Positions 8,847 through 18,300 of a stretch of DNA of 64,000 nt are shown in pieces. Below the pieces are notes generated by a model. That model made no database searches. It had not been told where the DNA came from and worked only from the letters and a program-made list of their open reading frames with translations. The DNA lies in assembly GCA_007827375.1 (NCBI GenBank), contig VISH01000001.1, forward strand, positions 1,603,514 through 1,667,513, written 5' to 3'. The number at the start of each line of letters is the position of its first letter. Position 1 is the first letter of the stretch. The DNA is from Alteromonadaceae bacterium 2753L.S.0a.02. GTDB taxonomy: Bacteria > Pseudomonadota > Gammaproteobacteria > Pseudomonadales > Cellvibrionaceae. Both the position numbers and the translations under genes were made by a program.

Positions 8847-9926
8847 ATGAAAAAAATATTTGCGATAATCATCGGATTTTGTCTTTTTGTTATTTTTATT
8901 GGAACGGCTTGGTTTTTGTACCACAAATCGCAGCAAAAGCCGGTTATTTACAAAACTGAATCTCCAGTAGTAAGAGATATAATTGTCAAAACCGTGGCGA
9001 CAGGCCGAATCGTGCCACGTAAAGAGGTTGAGATAAAATCTCAGGTCTCGGGTGTGGTCGAAAAGCTTTATGTGCAAGCGGGTGATGCCGTGGCAAACGG
9101 CCAGTTATTGGCGAAAATTCGTATTATCCCCAATATGGAGCGCTTGGTTGCCGCTGAATCACGTGTGGAAACCGCCCGTTTAAAATTTGATAATGCAAAA
9201 AAAGAAAAAGAGCGGCAATTAAAGCTCTATGAAGAGCGTTTGATTTCCGAATTTGAATACAACCAATTTGTGTATGAAAATAATTTGCAGGCTGAAGAGC
9301 TGGCAGCGGCAGAGAATAATCTCGCGATAGTGCGGGAAGGCGCTTCGCAAAAAACTGGAAAAATTTCCAATCAGGTCAATGCAACTTTGCGCGGCTTGGT
9401 GCTTGATATACCTGTAAAGGAAGGTACTTTCGTTACCGAAACCAACACCTTTAATGCCGGCACTACCATAGCGAATATTGCCAATATGGAAGATATGATT
9501 TTCGAAGGCACGGTTGATGAATCGGAAGTTGGCAAAATTCACGAAGGTATGACCTTGCTGCTCAATATTGGCGCCATGCAACAAGACGCCTTTAACGCGA
9601 CCTTAGAGTATATTTCACCTAAGGGTGTAAACGATCAGGGTACGATTAAGTTTGAAATTCGCGCGGCTGTCACTCTCAGAGAAGACCGCTTTTTACGGGC
9701 GGGTTATAGTGCCAACGCTGACATCGTACTTGAGCGACGCGATCAAGTGTTGGCAATTAATGAGCGCTTATTGCAGTTCGATGCTAAAAAAACCTTTGTA
9801 GAGCTTGAAACCGCGCCGCAAATCTTTCAGAAGCGGGAGATTCAAACCGGGCTTTCCGATGGGATATTTATTGAAGTGCGGTCGGGTGTCTCAGAACACG
9901 ACCGCATCAAAAATCCGATTCCGTGA
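8847..9926 (+). CDS. Membrane fusion (periplasmic adaptor) protein, HlyD/MacA type
   Basis: 359 aa. One N-terminal transmembrane anchor (IFAIIIGFCLFVIFIGTAWFL), a lipoyl-like half (EIKSQVSGVVEKLYVQAGDAV), a coiled-coil hairpin at about residues 90-155 rich in Lys/Glu, and beta-barrel domains (GTTIANIANMEDMIFEGTVDESEVGKI). It would link the upstream ABC permeases to an outer-membrane TolC-like channel. No TolC gene is in the window, so that partner must be elsewhere. 16 bases separate it from the permease, so it belongs to the same operon. It ends 6 bases from the convergent regulator gene. Confidence 0.85.
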   Translation: MKKIFAIIIGFCLFVIFIGTAWFLYHKSQQKPVIYKTESPVVRDIIVKTVATGRIVPRKEVEIKSQVSGVVEKLYVQAGDAVANGQLLAKIRIIPNMERLVAAESRVETARLKFDNAKKEKERQLKLYEERLISEFEYNQFVYENNLQAEELAAAENNLAIVREGASQKTGKISNQVNATLRGLVLDIPVKEGTFVTETNTFNAGTTIANIANMEDMIFEGTVDESEVGKIHEGMTLLLNIGAMQQDAFNATLEYISPKGVNDQGTIKFEIRAAVTLREDRFLRAGYSANADIVLERRDQVLAINERLLQFDAKKTFVELETAPQIFQKREIQTGLSDGIFIEVRSGVSEHDRIKNPIP

Positions 9927-9932
9927 AACGGC

Positions 9933-10664
9933 TTATACCTCGAAGGTGAAGCCTTGCTGCGTCAGTTTTTCGTAGGCCTCTTTGTCGAAACGATACAGAT
10001 TTGCAGCCCGGTGTGCGACGCCCTGCTGCTTTTCGTTACAAGGGGTGAGCAGGTTCATTTTCATAATCTTGCGGCGAAAATTCGGCTTATCGAGTTTTAC
10101 ATCCAAAATGGCTTCGTAAAGCTCCTGCAGTTGCAGTAGGGTGAATTTTTCAGGCAAAAGATTGAAACCAATGGGTTTGTGGCGAACCTGGTGTTTCAGA
10201 AAATCTATACCACAGTCCATAATTTCCTGGTGGTCGAATACCAGTGGCGGAGTTTCATGAATGTTATACCACGCAGCATCAGACGCGCTAAAACCGGCCA
10301 TCAGTGCATAGTCGTCGGCACTTACCAAGGCATAATAAGCAATGGTAACCACTCGCTCGGCGGGGTAGCGGCCCACCTGGCCGAAGCTTTTTAACTGTTC
10401 AAGGTAGGGGTGGCTAATACCTGTGAGGTCGCGCAACAAACGTGTCGCGGCATCTCGCAGGTCTTCCTCGAGTTTGATCCAGCCGCCGGGCAAGGCCCAC
10501 TGACCTTTGCGAATACCCTCGCCGTGCTTGATTAACAGAATTTTTAATACATTGCCGTCGAGGCCAAATATGAGGTTATCGATAGAGAGCCCGCGCATCA
10601 CCCCTTCGGGAAGTGGAAACGGTTCCAGCTCTTCTTCTTCGACGATTTCAGGTTGTTGAGACAC
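9933..10664 (-). CDS. Nudix-domain transcriptional regulator (NrtR/AraR type) with inactive Nudix box
   Basis: 243 aa, GTG start at 10664. Residues about 23-160 are a Nudix fold (LIFGLDGNVLKILLIKHGEG, then GQWALPGGWIKLEED). The Nudix box consensus G-x5-E-x7-R-E-U-x-E-E-x-G-U reads G61, E67, R75, L76, L77, R78, D79, L80, T81, G82, I83, so the metal-binding glutamates of the REUxEE core are replaced by L, D and L. Residues about 165-240 look like the winged-helix domain of NrtR proteins. NrtR relatives regulate NAD or pentose genes by binding a sugar or nucleotide ligand without hydrolysis. It diverges from the xylulokinase operon, so I infer a pentose-sensing regulator; the ligand is unproven. 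Confidence 0.75.
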   Translation of the reverse strand: MSQQPEIVEEEELEPFPLPEGVMRGLSIDNLIFGLDGNVLKILLIKHGEGIRKGQWALPGGWIKLEEDLRDAATRLLRDLTGISHPYLEQLKSFGQVGRYPAERVVTIAYYALVSADDYALMAGFSASDAAWYNIHETPPLVFDHQEIMDCGIDFLKHQVRHKPIGFNLLPEKFTLLQLQELYEAILDVKLDKPNFRRKIMKMNLLTPCNEKQQGVAHRAANLYRFDKEAYEKLTQQGFTFEV

Positions 10665-10960
10665 TATCCGGTAACCCTTGAGTCTATGTCTATGCGAATT
10701 ATTTGATTGTTGCTAAACCTCGGCAACTTAGGACGGGCGGCCCTTGCTAAAGTGTTATATATTCCCTTTCCAATCGCACGGTGATCCGTACTCGGAGAGT
10801 TTCGGGTATAGCAGTTACATCTGTTATCAACCAGGTTCAGCCGTAGGATTTTGCCCGTTGCGTGAACAAAATGCCTGCTTAGTTTGCAATAATAACGCGG
10901 TTTCGCGCCAGGTAGGCAAGTAAGCGCTAAATAAATCGATACAGGTGCCAGTGTTGCTTG

Positions 10961-10989
10961 TGGTCAATCCGACAATAAGGCTGTATAAT
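10961..10989 (+). promoter_or_regulatory. Candidate sigma-70 promoter of the xylulose/xylose operon
   Basis: -35 TGGTCA (10961-10966), 17-bp spacer, -10 TATAAT (10984-10989), giving a leader of about 115 bases before the xylulokinase ATG. It lies in the 447-bp gap between the Nudix regulator and the operon. The surrounding TTGTGGTCAATCCGACAA is loosely symmetric and could hold an operator. No other gene is visible in 10665-11111. Confidence 0.5.
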
Positions 10990-11111
10990 TCCTGCCCCCC
11001 GCCAGGCCCAATCTTTTGTTCTGATCGGGTGAATGTCAAGTTTGTGGTGCCTCCTCGGTTGGTTTTTAGCGAATCTCACATCCGTTCTCATCGTATAAAA
11101 CAGGGTAAAAC

Positions 11112-12602
11112 ATGTTATTTCTTGGAATCGACGTTGGCAGCTCTTCGGTAAAACTCTCAGTTCTTGATGGCGGCACGGGTAAGGCCCTGGCCTCCACCCA
11201 GTTCCCAGACACCGAACTTGAAATCGCCAGCCCCCAGTCCGGCTGGGCAGAACAACAACCAGATACCTGGTGGAACTGTATCCTGGAAGGCGGTAAAAAA
11301 CTGTTTGCTACTGATGGCGTCGATCCAAGCCAGATCGAAGCTATCGGAATTTCCTACCAAATGCATGGTCTGGTGTTGGTTGATGCCGAACAACAGGTGC
11401 TGCGCCCCGCGATTATTTGGTGTGACAGCCGTGCCGTGCCCTATGGTGATGCCGCATTCGAGGCCTTAGGCGCCGACTACTGCTTCGGCCACCTGTTGAA
11501 TTCACCCGGTAATTTTACCGCTGCGAAGTTGCGTTGGGTGCAGGAAAACGAGCCAGAACTGTTTGCGAAAATCCATAAAATACTGTTGCCCGGTGATTTC
11601 GTGGCCATGAAGCTTTCTGGTGAAATCAATACCACAGCTTCAGGTTTGTCGGAAGGTACCCTGTGGGATTTTCAATCGCAGCAGGTTGCCGGGCAATTGC
11701 TTTCCCATTGGGGGATTTCTGAATCATTGATTCCTACCTTGGTGCCCAGCATCGGTGAGCAGGCCGTTGTGAGTGAGACCGCCGCTGCCCAATTGGGTAT
11801 TAAGCCGGGTGTGAAAATTAGCTACCGCGGTGGAGATCAGCCTAATAACGCTTTTAGCTTAAATGTACTTGAGCCGGGCGAGGTGGCTGCCACAGCTGGA
11901 ACATCCGGTGTCATCTATGGCGTAACCGATAAACCAGCCGCCGATACGCAGTCGCGAGTCAATACGTTTTTGCATGTTACCGACACTGAGGCTGCGCCGC
12001 GTAACGGCGTATTGGTGTGCGTTAATGGTGCCGGTCGCTCCTTCAGCTGGTTGCGACAAGTGTTGAGCCTCAGTGGTGAACCGGTCGATTACAATTTGCT
12101 GAACGCAGCGGCTGAATCTGTGCCTGTGGGCAGTGAAGGTTTGATTTTTCACCCCTTTGGCAATGGCGCTGAACGTATCTTTCAAAACCGCAACTTGGGT
12201 GCGCAATTCACCAAACTGGAATTGAACCGCCACGGTTTGGGACACATGGTGCGCTCAGTGCAGGAAGGCATTGTGTTTGCGCTGAACCAGGGCTTTGATG
12301 TGCTTAAGTCACTCGGTGGTAGTTGCGAGGTAGTCCGGGTGGCCAAAGGCAATATGTTCCTCAGCCCGGTATTTGCTCATGCGTTTGCGAATACTACTCA
12401 GGCGGCTGTCGAAGAATATCAAACTGATGGCGCAGAAGGTGCCGCGCGCGCTGCTGCTCTGGGTTGCGGTTACTACGGTTCTGCCAGTGAGGCATTTGCT
12501 GGCTTAACGCGCACCGGTGTAATTGAACCCGATTCCGCGCTTATGGGTCAATATCAGGAAGCATACCAGGCGTGGGTCGAAGCCCTGCCTAAATTGGGGT
12601 AG
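11112..12602 (+). CDS. xylB: Xylulokinase
   Basis: Phosphorylates D-xylulose to xylulose 5-phosphate, the second step of xylose use. 496 aa, FGGY-kinase fold: N-terminal phosphate-binding loop LFLGIDVGSSSVKLSV, the xylulokinase segment ISYQMHGLVLVD, WCDSRA, then C-terminal GGDQPNNAFS and AATAGTSGVIYG (adenosine-binding side). Length is typical for the family. The next gene starts 3 bases after its stop, and the epimerase and isomerase downstream make xylulokinase the natural reading rather than another FGGY kinase. Confidence 0.93.
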   Translation: MLFLGIDVGSSSVKLSVLDGGTGKALASTQFPDTELEIASPQSGWAEQQPDTWWNCILEGGKKLFATDGVDPSQIEAIGISYQMHGLVLVDAEQQVLRPAIIWCDSRAVPYGDAAFEALGADYCFGHLLNSPGNFTAAKLRWVQENEPELFAKIHKILLPGDFVAMKLSGEINTTASGLSEGTLWDFQSQQVAGQLLSHWGISESLIPTLVPSIGEQAVVSETAAAQLGIKPGVKISYRGGDQPNNAFSLNVLEPGEVAATAGTSGVIYGVTDKPAADTQSRVNTFLHVTDTEAAPRNGVLVCVNGAGRSFSWLRQVLSLSGEPVDYNLLNAAAESVPVGSEGLIFHPFGNGAERIFQNRNLGAQFTKLELNRHGLGHMVRSVQEGIVFALNQGFDVLKSLGGSCEVVRVAKGNMFLSPVFAHAFANTTQAAVEEYQTDGAEGAARAAALGCGYYGSASEAFAGLTRTGVIEPDSALMGQYQEAYQAWVEALPKLG

Positions 12603-12605
12603 TCG

Positions 12606-13547
12606 ATGTCTGCGAAAGATTACAATGCGGTAACCCTGAACGCGGGAGACAGCTGTTTGGAGCTGGTGCCGGAATTTGGTGGCCTGATAAACGCATTACG
12701 ATTTTCCAGCCAGGGTAAAACCTACGAAATTGTTGCGGGGTTGCCCAATCGAGCTGCGATGGTCGAAAACGATTACTACCGAGGTGTTGCACTGTATCCC
12801 TCTTTGAATCGATTGGATGCGGGCAGCTACGAAATCAACGGTAAGCGGTATCAGTTTGATGTTAATGAAACCGAGCGCAATAACAATCTCCACGGTTTCC
12901 TGTACACGCTCCCGGCTGTTGCAGAAAACCTTGAGCAGCATGCTGAATCGGGATCTGTGAGTTTACGGTATCCCGTCGATGGAGGTTATGTCGGCTACCC
13001 CTTCGCAGCCGATGTAAGCATGCACTATAAACTGCAGTCTAATGCTCTGAGCCTGGAGTTCGAGGTAGTTAATCGTCATAGCGAACCTGTGCCGGTTGGT
13101 TTGGGCTGGCACCCTTATTTTTGTATTGGTGACACCACAGTGAGCGATATGTTGTTGCAGTTGCCCGCGGTGGATGTTACTGAGATCGATGATCGATTGC
13201 TCCCCACGGGTGAAATGAGGCGCTTTGACGAGTATGATGCAGCGGCGGTAATCGAGAAGCGACAATTTGACCATTGTTTCCGCCTGCTGGATGTAAGTAG
13301 CGAGCGGCGCGTGGCAACACGTTTGTGGTCGCCAGTCGATAATGTTGGCCTGGAAATTTGGCAGGAAGCAGGTGAAAGGGGCTATAACTTTATTCAACTG
13401 TGCATTCCGCCAGATCGTCAATCGATAGCAATCGAACCGATGACCTGTGGAATCAATGCCTTCAACACCGGTGACGGGCTGATTATGCTAGAACCGGAAC
13501 AAACCCTTCGCACCCATTGTGGAGTGCGACTGATAGAAAATCTTTAA
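12606..13547 (+). CDS. Aldose 1-epimerase (mutarotase) family protein
   Basis: Interconverts alpha and beta anomers of an aldose, here probably D-xylose released from xylan. 313 aa, galactose-mutarotase beta-sandwich. Visible active-site pieces are NNLHGF with the first histidine, GLGWHPYF with the catalytic-type histidine, FDHCF, and IAIEPMT with the catalytic-type glutamate. It lies between the xylulokinase (3-bp gap) and xylose isomerase genes, which supports a role supplying the anomer used by the isomerase. Substrate is inferred from context. Confidence 0.85.
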   Translation: MSAKDYNAVTLNAGDSCLELVPEFGGLINALRFSSQGKTYEIVAGLPNRAAMVENDYYRGVALYPSLNRLDAGSYEINGKRYQFDVNETERNNNLHGFLYTLPAVAENLEQHAESGSVSLRYPVDGGYVGYPFAADVSMHYKLQSNALSLEFEVVNRHSEPVPVGLGWHPYFCIGDTTVSDMLLQLPAVDVTEIDDRLLPTGEMRRFDEYDAAAVIEKRQFDHCFRLLDVSSERRVATRLWSPVDNVGLEIWQEAGERGYNFIQLCIPPDRQSIAIEPMTCGINAFNTGDGLIMLEPEQTLRTHCGVRLIENL

Positions 13548-13586
13548 CGTTTAAATAACTTAATTCGTGCGCAAAGGTAGTGTGTT

Positions 13587-14921
13587 ATGAGTGTATTAAT
13601 TGGTGATAAAGAGTATTTCCCTACAGTAAGCAAAATTGCTTATGAAGGTCCGGAGTCTGACAACCCGCTGTCATTTAAATACTACGATGAGAATCGTGTG
13701 GTTGCAGGCAAAACTATGAAGGAATTTTTCAAGTTTGCCACCTGTTACTGGCACACGTTCTGTGACACCAGTGGCGACCCCTTTGGCCCTGGCACTCGTC
13801 GTCATCCTTGGTTCCAAGGCCCAGACGCAATCAGCCGCGCCAAACAAAAAGCCGATGCCGCTTTCGAATTCTTTACCAAGCTGGGCACCCCTTATTATTG
13901 CTTCCACGATGTGGATGTTGTTGAAGAGCCTGGTACCACCCGCGCGGAATTCAGCGATCGTGTCGCCACCATGGTTGAAGTGCTGAAAGAAAAGCAGAAG
14001 GCCTCTGGTGTTAAATTGTTGTGGGGTACCTCCAACCTGTTCAGCAATACACGTTTCATGAATGGTGCGTCCACCAACCCCGACTTTAACGTTGTTGCCT
14101 ACGCCGGTGCGCAGCTCAAAGACGCCCTGGATGCAACTATCGCGCTGGACGGTGAAAACTACGTATTCTGGGGCGGTCGTGAAGGCTATATGAGTCTGCT
14201 CAACACGGATCAGAAGCGTGAGAAAGAACATTTGGCGCGCTTCCTGACTATGGCCCGTGACTATGCTCGTGCCCAGGGCTTTAAAGGTACCTTCTTTATC
14301 GAGCCCAAGCCGATGGAACCCTCCAAGCACCAGTACGACGTCGACAGCGAAACCGTGATTGGCTTCCTGCGCGCTCACAGTCTGGATAAAGACTTCAAAC
14401 TCAACATCGAAACCAATCACGCCACTTTGGCGCAGCATTCTATGGATCATGAGCTCCAGGTAGCTGCGGATGCTGGCATGCTGGGTAGTATGGATGCCAA
14501 CCGTGGCGATTATCAGAACTCCTGGGATACCGACCAGTTCCCATACAACATTAACGAAACTGTTGAGATGATGCTGGTTATACTGCGCGCCGGTGGTTTC
14601 CAAGGCGGCGGTGTCAACTTCGACGCAAAAGCGCGCCGTAACTCCACTGATTTGGAAGATCTGTTCTACGGCCATATTGGCGGCATGGATACCTTCGCAC
14701 GTGCCCTGTTAATTGCCGACGATATTATCCAAAACTCACCCATTGAGAAGATGCGTGCCGAACGCTACGCAACTTTTGACTCCGGCAATGGTGCAGACTT
14801 CGAATCTGGTAAGCTTACGCTTGAGCAGTTGGCTGATATCGGTAATGCGGCAGGCGAGCCACCTGTTACCAGTGGTAAGCAAGAGCTCTACGAGTTATTG
14901 ATTAACTCTTACATTAAGTAA
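13587..14921 (+). CDS. xylA: Xylose isomerase
   Basis: Converts D-xylose to D-xylulose in the cytoplasm with two divalent metals. 444 aa, the length of the long (class II) enzymes. Typical pieces: FKYYDENRVVAGKTMKEF, YYCFHDVDV with the catalytic-type His, NYVFWGGREGY, FFIEPKPMEPSKHQYD with metal-binding Glu, ETNHATLAQHSMDHEL, and LGSMDANRGD. It ends the xylB - epimerase - xylA operon and is followed by a strong terminator. The large antisense open frame over this gene is a coding shadow. Confidence 0.96.
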   Translation: MSVLIGDKEYFPTVSKIAYEGPESDNPLSFKYYDENRVVAGKTMKEFFKFATCYWHTFCDTSGDPFGPGTRRHPWFQGPDAISRAKQKADAAFEFFTKLGTPYYCFHDVDVVEEPGTTRAEFSDRVATMVEVLKEKQKASGVKLLWGTSNLFSNTRFMNGASTNPDFNVVAYAGAQLKDALDATIALDGENYVFWGGREGYMSLLNTDQKREKEHLARFLTMARDYARAQGFKGTFFIEPKPMEPSKHQYDVDSETVIGFLRAHSLDKDFKLNIETNHATLAQHSMDHELQVAADAGMLGSMDANRGDYQNSWDTDQFPYNINETVEMMLVILRAGGFQGGGVNFDAKARRNSTDLEDLFYGHIGGMDTFARALLIADDIIQNSPIEKMRAERYATFDSGNGADFESGKLTLEQLADIGNAAGEPPVTSGKQELYELLINSYIK

Positions 14922-14935
14922 CTTCCCTTCCGATA

Positions 14936-14967
14936 AAAACAGGGCCCTTCGTGGCCCTGTTTTTTTA
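14936..14967 (+). terminator. Rho-independent terminator of the xyl operon
   Basis: AAACAGGGCC pairs with GGCCCTGTTT around CTTCGT, followed by Ts. Ends transcription 15 bases after the xylA stop. Confidence 0.92.
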
Positions 14968-15112
14968 TGCAGAACTTTTGCCAGATGGCTGCGTAGCCTA
15001 TAAACACCGTGAATGCCAGTTAAAAACGCAGTATTTTAGTGGGCATTAGTCGCCCCTGTGCTAAGAGATTGTCAAACGATTAGATTAAATTCGCCGACAC
15101 TGTAATTTTAGG

Positions 15113-15137
15113 TTGACGTAAGTTTGACTATTGTCAA
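15113..15137. promoter_or_regulatory. TTGAC repeats and small palindrome upstream of the TonB-dependent receptor
   Basis: The 333-bp gap 14968-15300 has no gene. It contains TTGACG (15113) and the symmetric TTGAC-TATT-GTCAA (15124-15137), with another TTGTCAA at about 15069. These could be a -35 hexamer overlapped by a repressor or activator site. No strong -10 follows at 17 bp, so this is a candidate only. Confidence 0.3.
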
Positions 15138-15300
15138 TCATTGATGCAGTATCGCTCGAATCAATATTAAAGTGCTAACTGGGCGTAGATCTGGGAAGGG
15201 CACAAAACAGAGATGGGTAATCTCGATACACAATAACTACAACCCATCCCGTGCGAAATAAGCTTTGTAATCCAAAAAATAATTTATAAGAGAGTAAGTT

Positions 15301-18300
15301 ATGGCTATCGGAATCAATAAATTTGGCGCTAAGGCCAGTATTACCCTTGCGTCATCCTTTGTCGTGCTTTCGAGTGCAATGGCTACCCAACGCGCTGCCG
15401 CGCAGGAAGCGGATGAGCAAGACGCAGGTGCCGGCCTGGTGGAAGAAGAGGTGGTAGTACAAGGTACCCGCCAGAGCCTCCAAAATGCGCAGGATATTAA
15501 GCGCGACGCAAGCACCTTTGTCGATGCGATTTCCGCATCCGATATCGGCTCACTACCCGACCGAAGTGTTCTTGAGGCAATGCAGCGTCTTCCCGGTGTT
15601 TCCATCGAACGCTTTGCTGCTAAAAACGACCCCGACCATTTTTCGGCCGAAGGTTCTGGTGCAGTAGTGCGTGGTATGACAGCCACTCGAACTGAATTCA
15701 ACGGTCGTGATTCTTTTACCGCAAACTCGGGGCGTGGTCTTAGTTTCCAGGATGTACCTCAGGAACTGATGGGTTCGGTGCAACTTTATAAAAACCAGTC
15801 TGCCGATATGATTGAAGGGGGTATCGGTGGTACGGTTAGTCTGCACACCCGCATGCCATTCGATCAGGACGGACAAAAAATTTCCTTCAGTGCTGATAGC
15901 ACTTACTACGATCTCCGTGAAGATTGGTCTCCTACCATATCCGGCTTATATAGCAATCGCTGGGATTATGATGGTGGTGAGTTTGGTTTGTTGGTTGCAT
16001 TCGCCCGCTCTGAGGTAAACAGCCGTTCCGACGGTATTCAGGCAGAAGTATTCCAGAAGCGCGATGCCTCTTTATATGATTCCAATTATGCGGTAGGCGA
16101 GGCGACCTTCCTGGTTCCGAACGGTTCCAACGTTTCGATGAAAGAAGATGATCGCACTCGGACGGGCACCAACGTCGCACTGCAATGGGCCGATGATACC
16201 GACACGCTTCAGGCGACGGCTGTGTATTTCAAATCTCAGTCTGATCTCACCTGGAGTGAGAACAAGATTTCGTATCAAGGTGACGATTTCAACAGTGATC
16301 CGGTTGATGACACTTCTGGCATTCCTAACAGAACTAACCTCCCAATGACCGGCACCAGCTTCGAGTTCGATAACAATGGCGTGTTCTCCCGAGGTTACTT
16401 GGCTCATGGCGGCGATGGCTGGCGAGCCAGCGCTGATGACCAGGATCGTATACCTCAAGGTTATTCCTCAGATTCCGCATGCTGGAGCGATCCCGCACAG
16501 TGTACCGATACTAACCGCTCACGAACCTTCGGAAGCCGCTTCCAAACCACCGCGCGTTTCAAAGATCAACAAACCAATGTCGAAGATTTCTCGGTTAACT
16601 TAAAAATTACACCAAGCGATATGTGGGAAATTTCCATTGATTATCAGCACGTCGATGCCACAACAACCGATGATGATATGGAAATATTCCTCGGTGCACT
16701 GGCCGTTTCTCAATTCGATATTACTGGCAGCGTGCCAACTATGGCGCTGGTAAATCCCTGGGATGGTGTGCCGCAGGCAACCAAAGATAATCTCCAGGGC
16801 GACCCTGAGGCGGAGCATTACATTGACCCTAACGACCCCGCTTATTTTGCCAACGAGAGTTCCTATTGGTGGAAGGCGGCAATGGACCATTACGAACGTT
16901 CCAAAGGTGAAATGGACGCTAGCCGTATTGACGCGACACGTTTCTTTGATGATGGTTTTATCACCTCAGTTAAAGCCGGGGTGCGTTACGCTAGGCGAGA
17001 GCAAAATGTTGCATACAGTCGTTATAACTGGGGGGCATTAGCAGAGATATTCACACCAGATCACGACGATGATGGTTTCAATGCAGCCTGGTTGGATTTG
17101 CCCGTTTCGGATAGTTTGAGCGGTTATGTGGAAGAAGTCGATTGGAGTAGTTTCAATCGTGGCGGTGATTTCACTGTCCCAGGTACCAACAATCGCGTTC
17201 TTCACCCAAGCCGTGAGCTGGCCAGAGCTTATCGTGATTGGGGTACTATTCTTGAACCGGTTATTTCCACCGGAGCCGACAATCCTTGGGAGCCGGCCAA
17301 CATGCGCGACACCAATGATGATGGTGTTGTCGACGCTATCGGTTACTTTCTGCCTAGCGAAATTAGTGATGTGACCGAAGAAAATAACGCTGCATATATT
17401 CGGCTAGATTTCGCTTCGGATCTGTTTGGAATGCGCTTTTCCGGTAATGTTGGTGCGCGTTACTTCAAAGTCAAAGTGAAATCTGGTGGTTTTGTTACTT
17501 TTCCTGATTTGCAGCCTGACCCAAATAACCCGAATGACTCTAATAATTATTGGGACCCGAATGACGGTTTTGATCAGCTTGGATTCGGAAACAACTATAC
17601 GGAATTTTCCATTGCTGAAAACGAATATGATGATGTACTGCCGAGCTTAAACCTGAAATTAGAGATTCTGCCCGATTTAATTGGTCGTTTCGCTGTTTCT
17701 AAGGCAGTCGCCATGCCCGATATTGGTCAGTTGCGAAATTACCTGACCATCGACGCCAACAACACTACCACTACCTATGGCGAGGGTGATCAAAATGATC
17801 AGTTGGGTGGTTTACCTGTTCTTAATAAGACTATGGAAGGCTACAAAGCAAGTGCTGGTAACCCTTACTTGGCGCCGATGGAATCGATCCAGTATGACCT
17901 ATCGACCGAGTGGTATTTTGCTGATGTAGGTTCTTTAACGGGTACCCTGTTTTACAAGGATTTGAGTAACTTCTTTGTTGACGGTGCGTTTCCCCGCCAG
18001 GTAACCAATAGCTCTACTGGTGTGACTCAAACGGTTAACGTCGATGGCCCAATTAACTCAGAAAATGGCACTATGTCGGGTTTTGAGCTTGCCTACCAGC
18101 AATTTTACGACTTTTTACCTTCTCCATGGGATGGGTTAGGTTCTCAAATAAACTACACCTACATTGACGCCAAGAGTGTCCCTAATCCTGGTTTGGCTGG
18201 CGATCCATCTACAGTGCCATCTGATCAGGAGCGAGAGGATCGAATAGCTGATGAAGTTGCGTATAACGGTGATCTTGCCGGCGCTAGCTTGCCACTGGAG

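Noticed and set aside
12963..13421. 152-aa frame on the - strand opposite the epimerase gene
   Set aside because: Shadow of a conserved gene with catalytic residues on the + strand.
13671..14675. 334-aa open frame on the - strand opposite xylose isomerase
   Set aside because: It mirrors the codon pattern of a highly conserved gene; the translation has no recognisable domain and no ribosome site.
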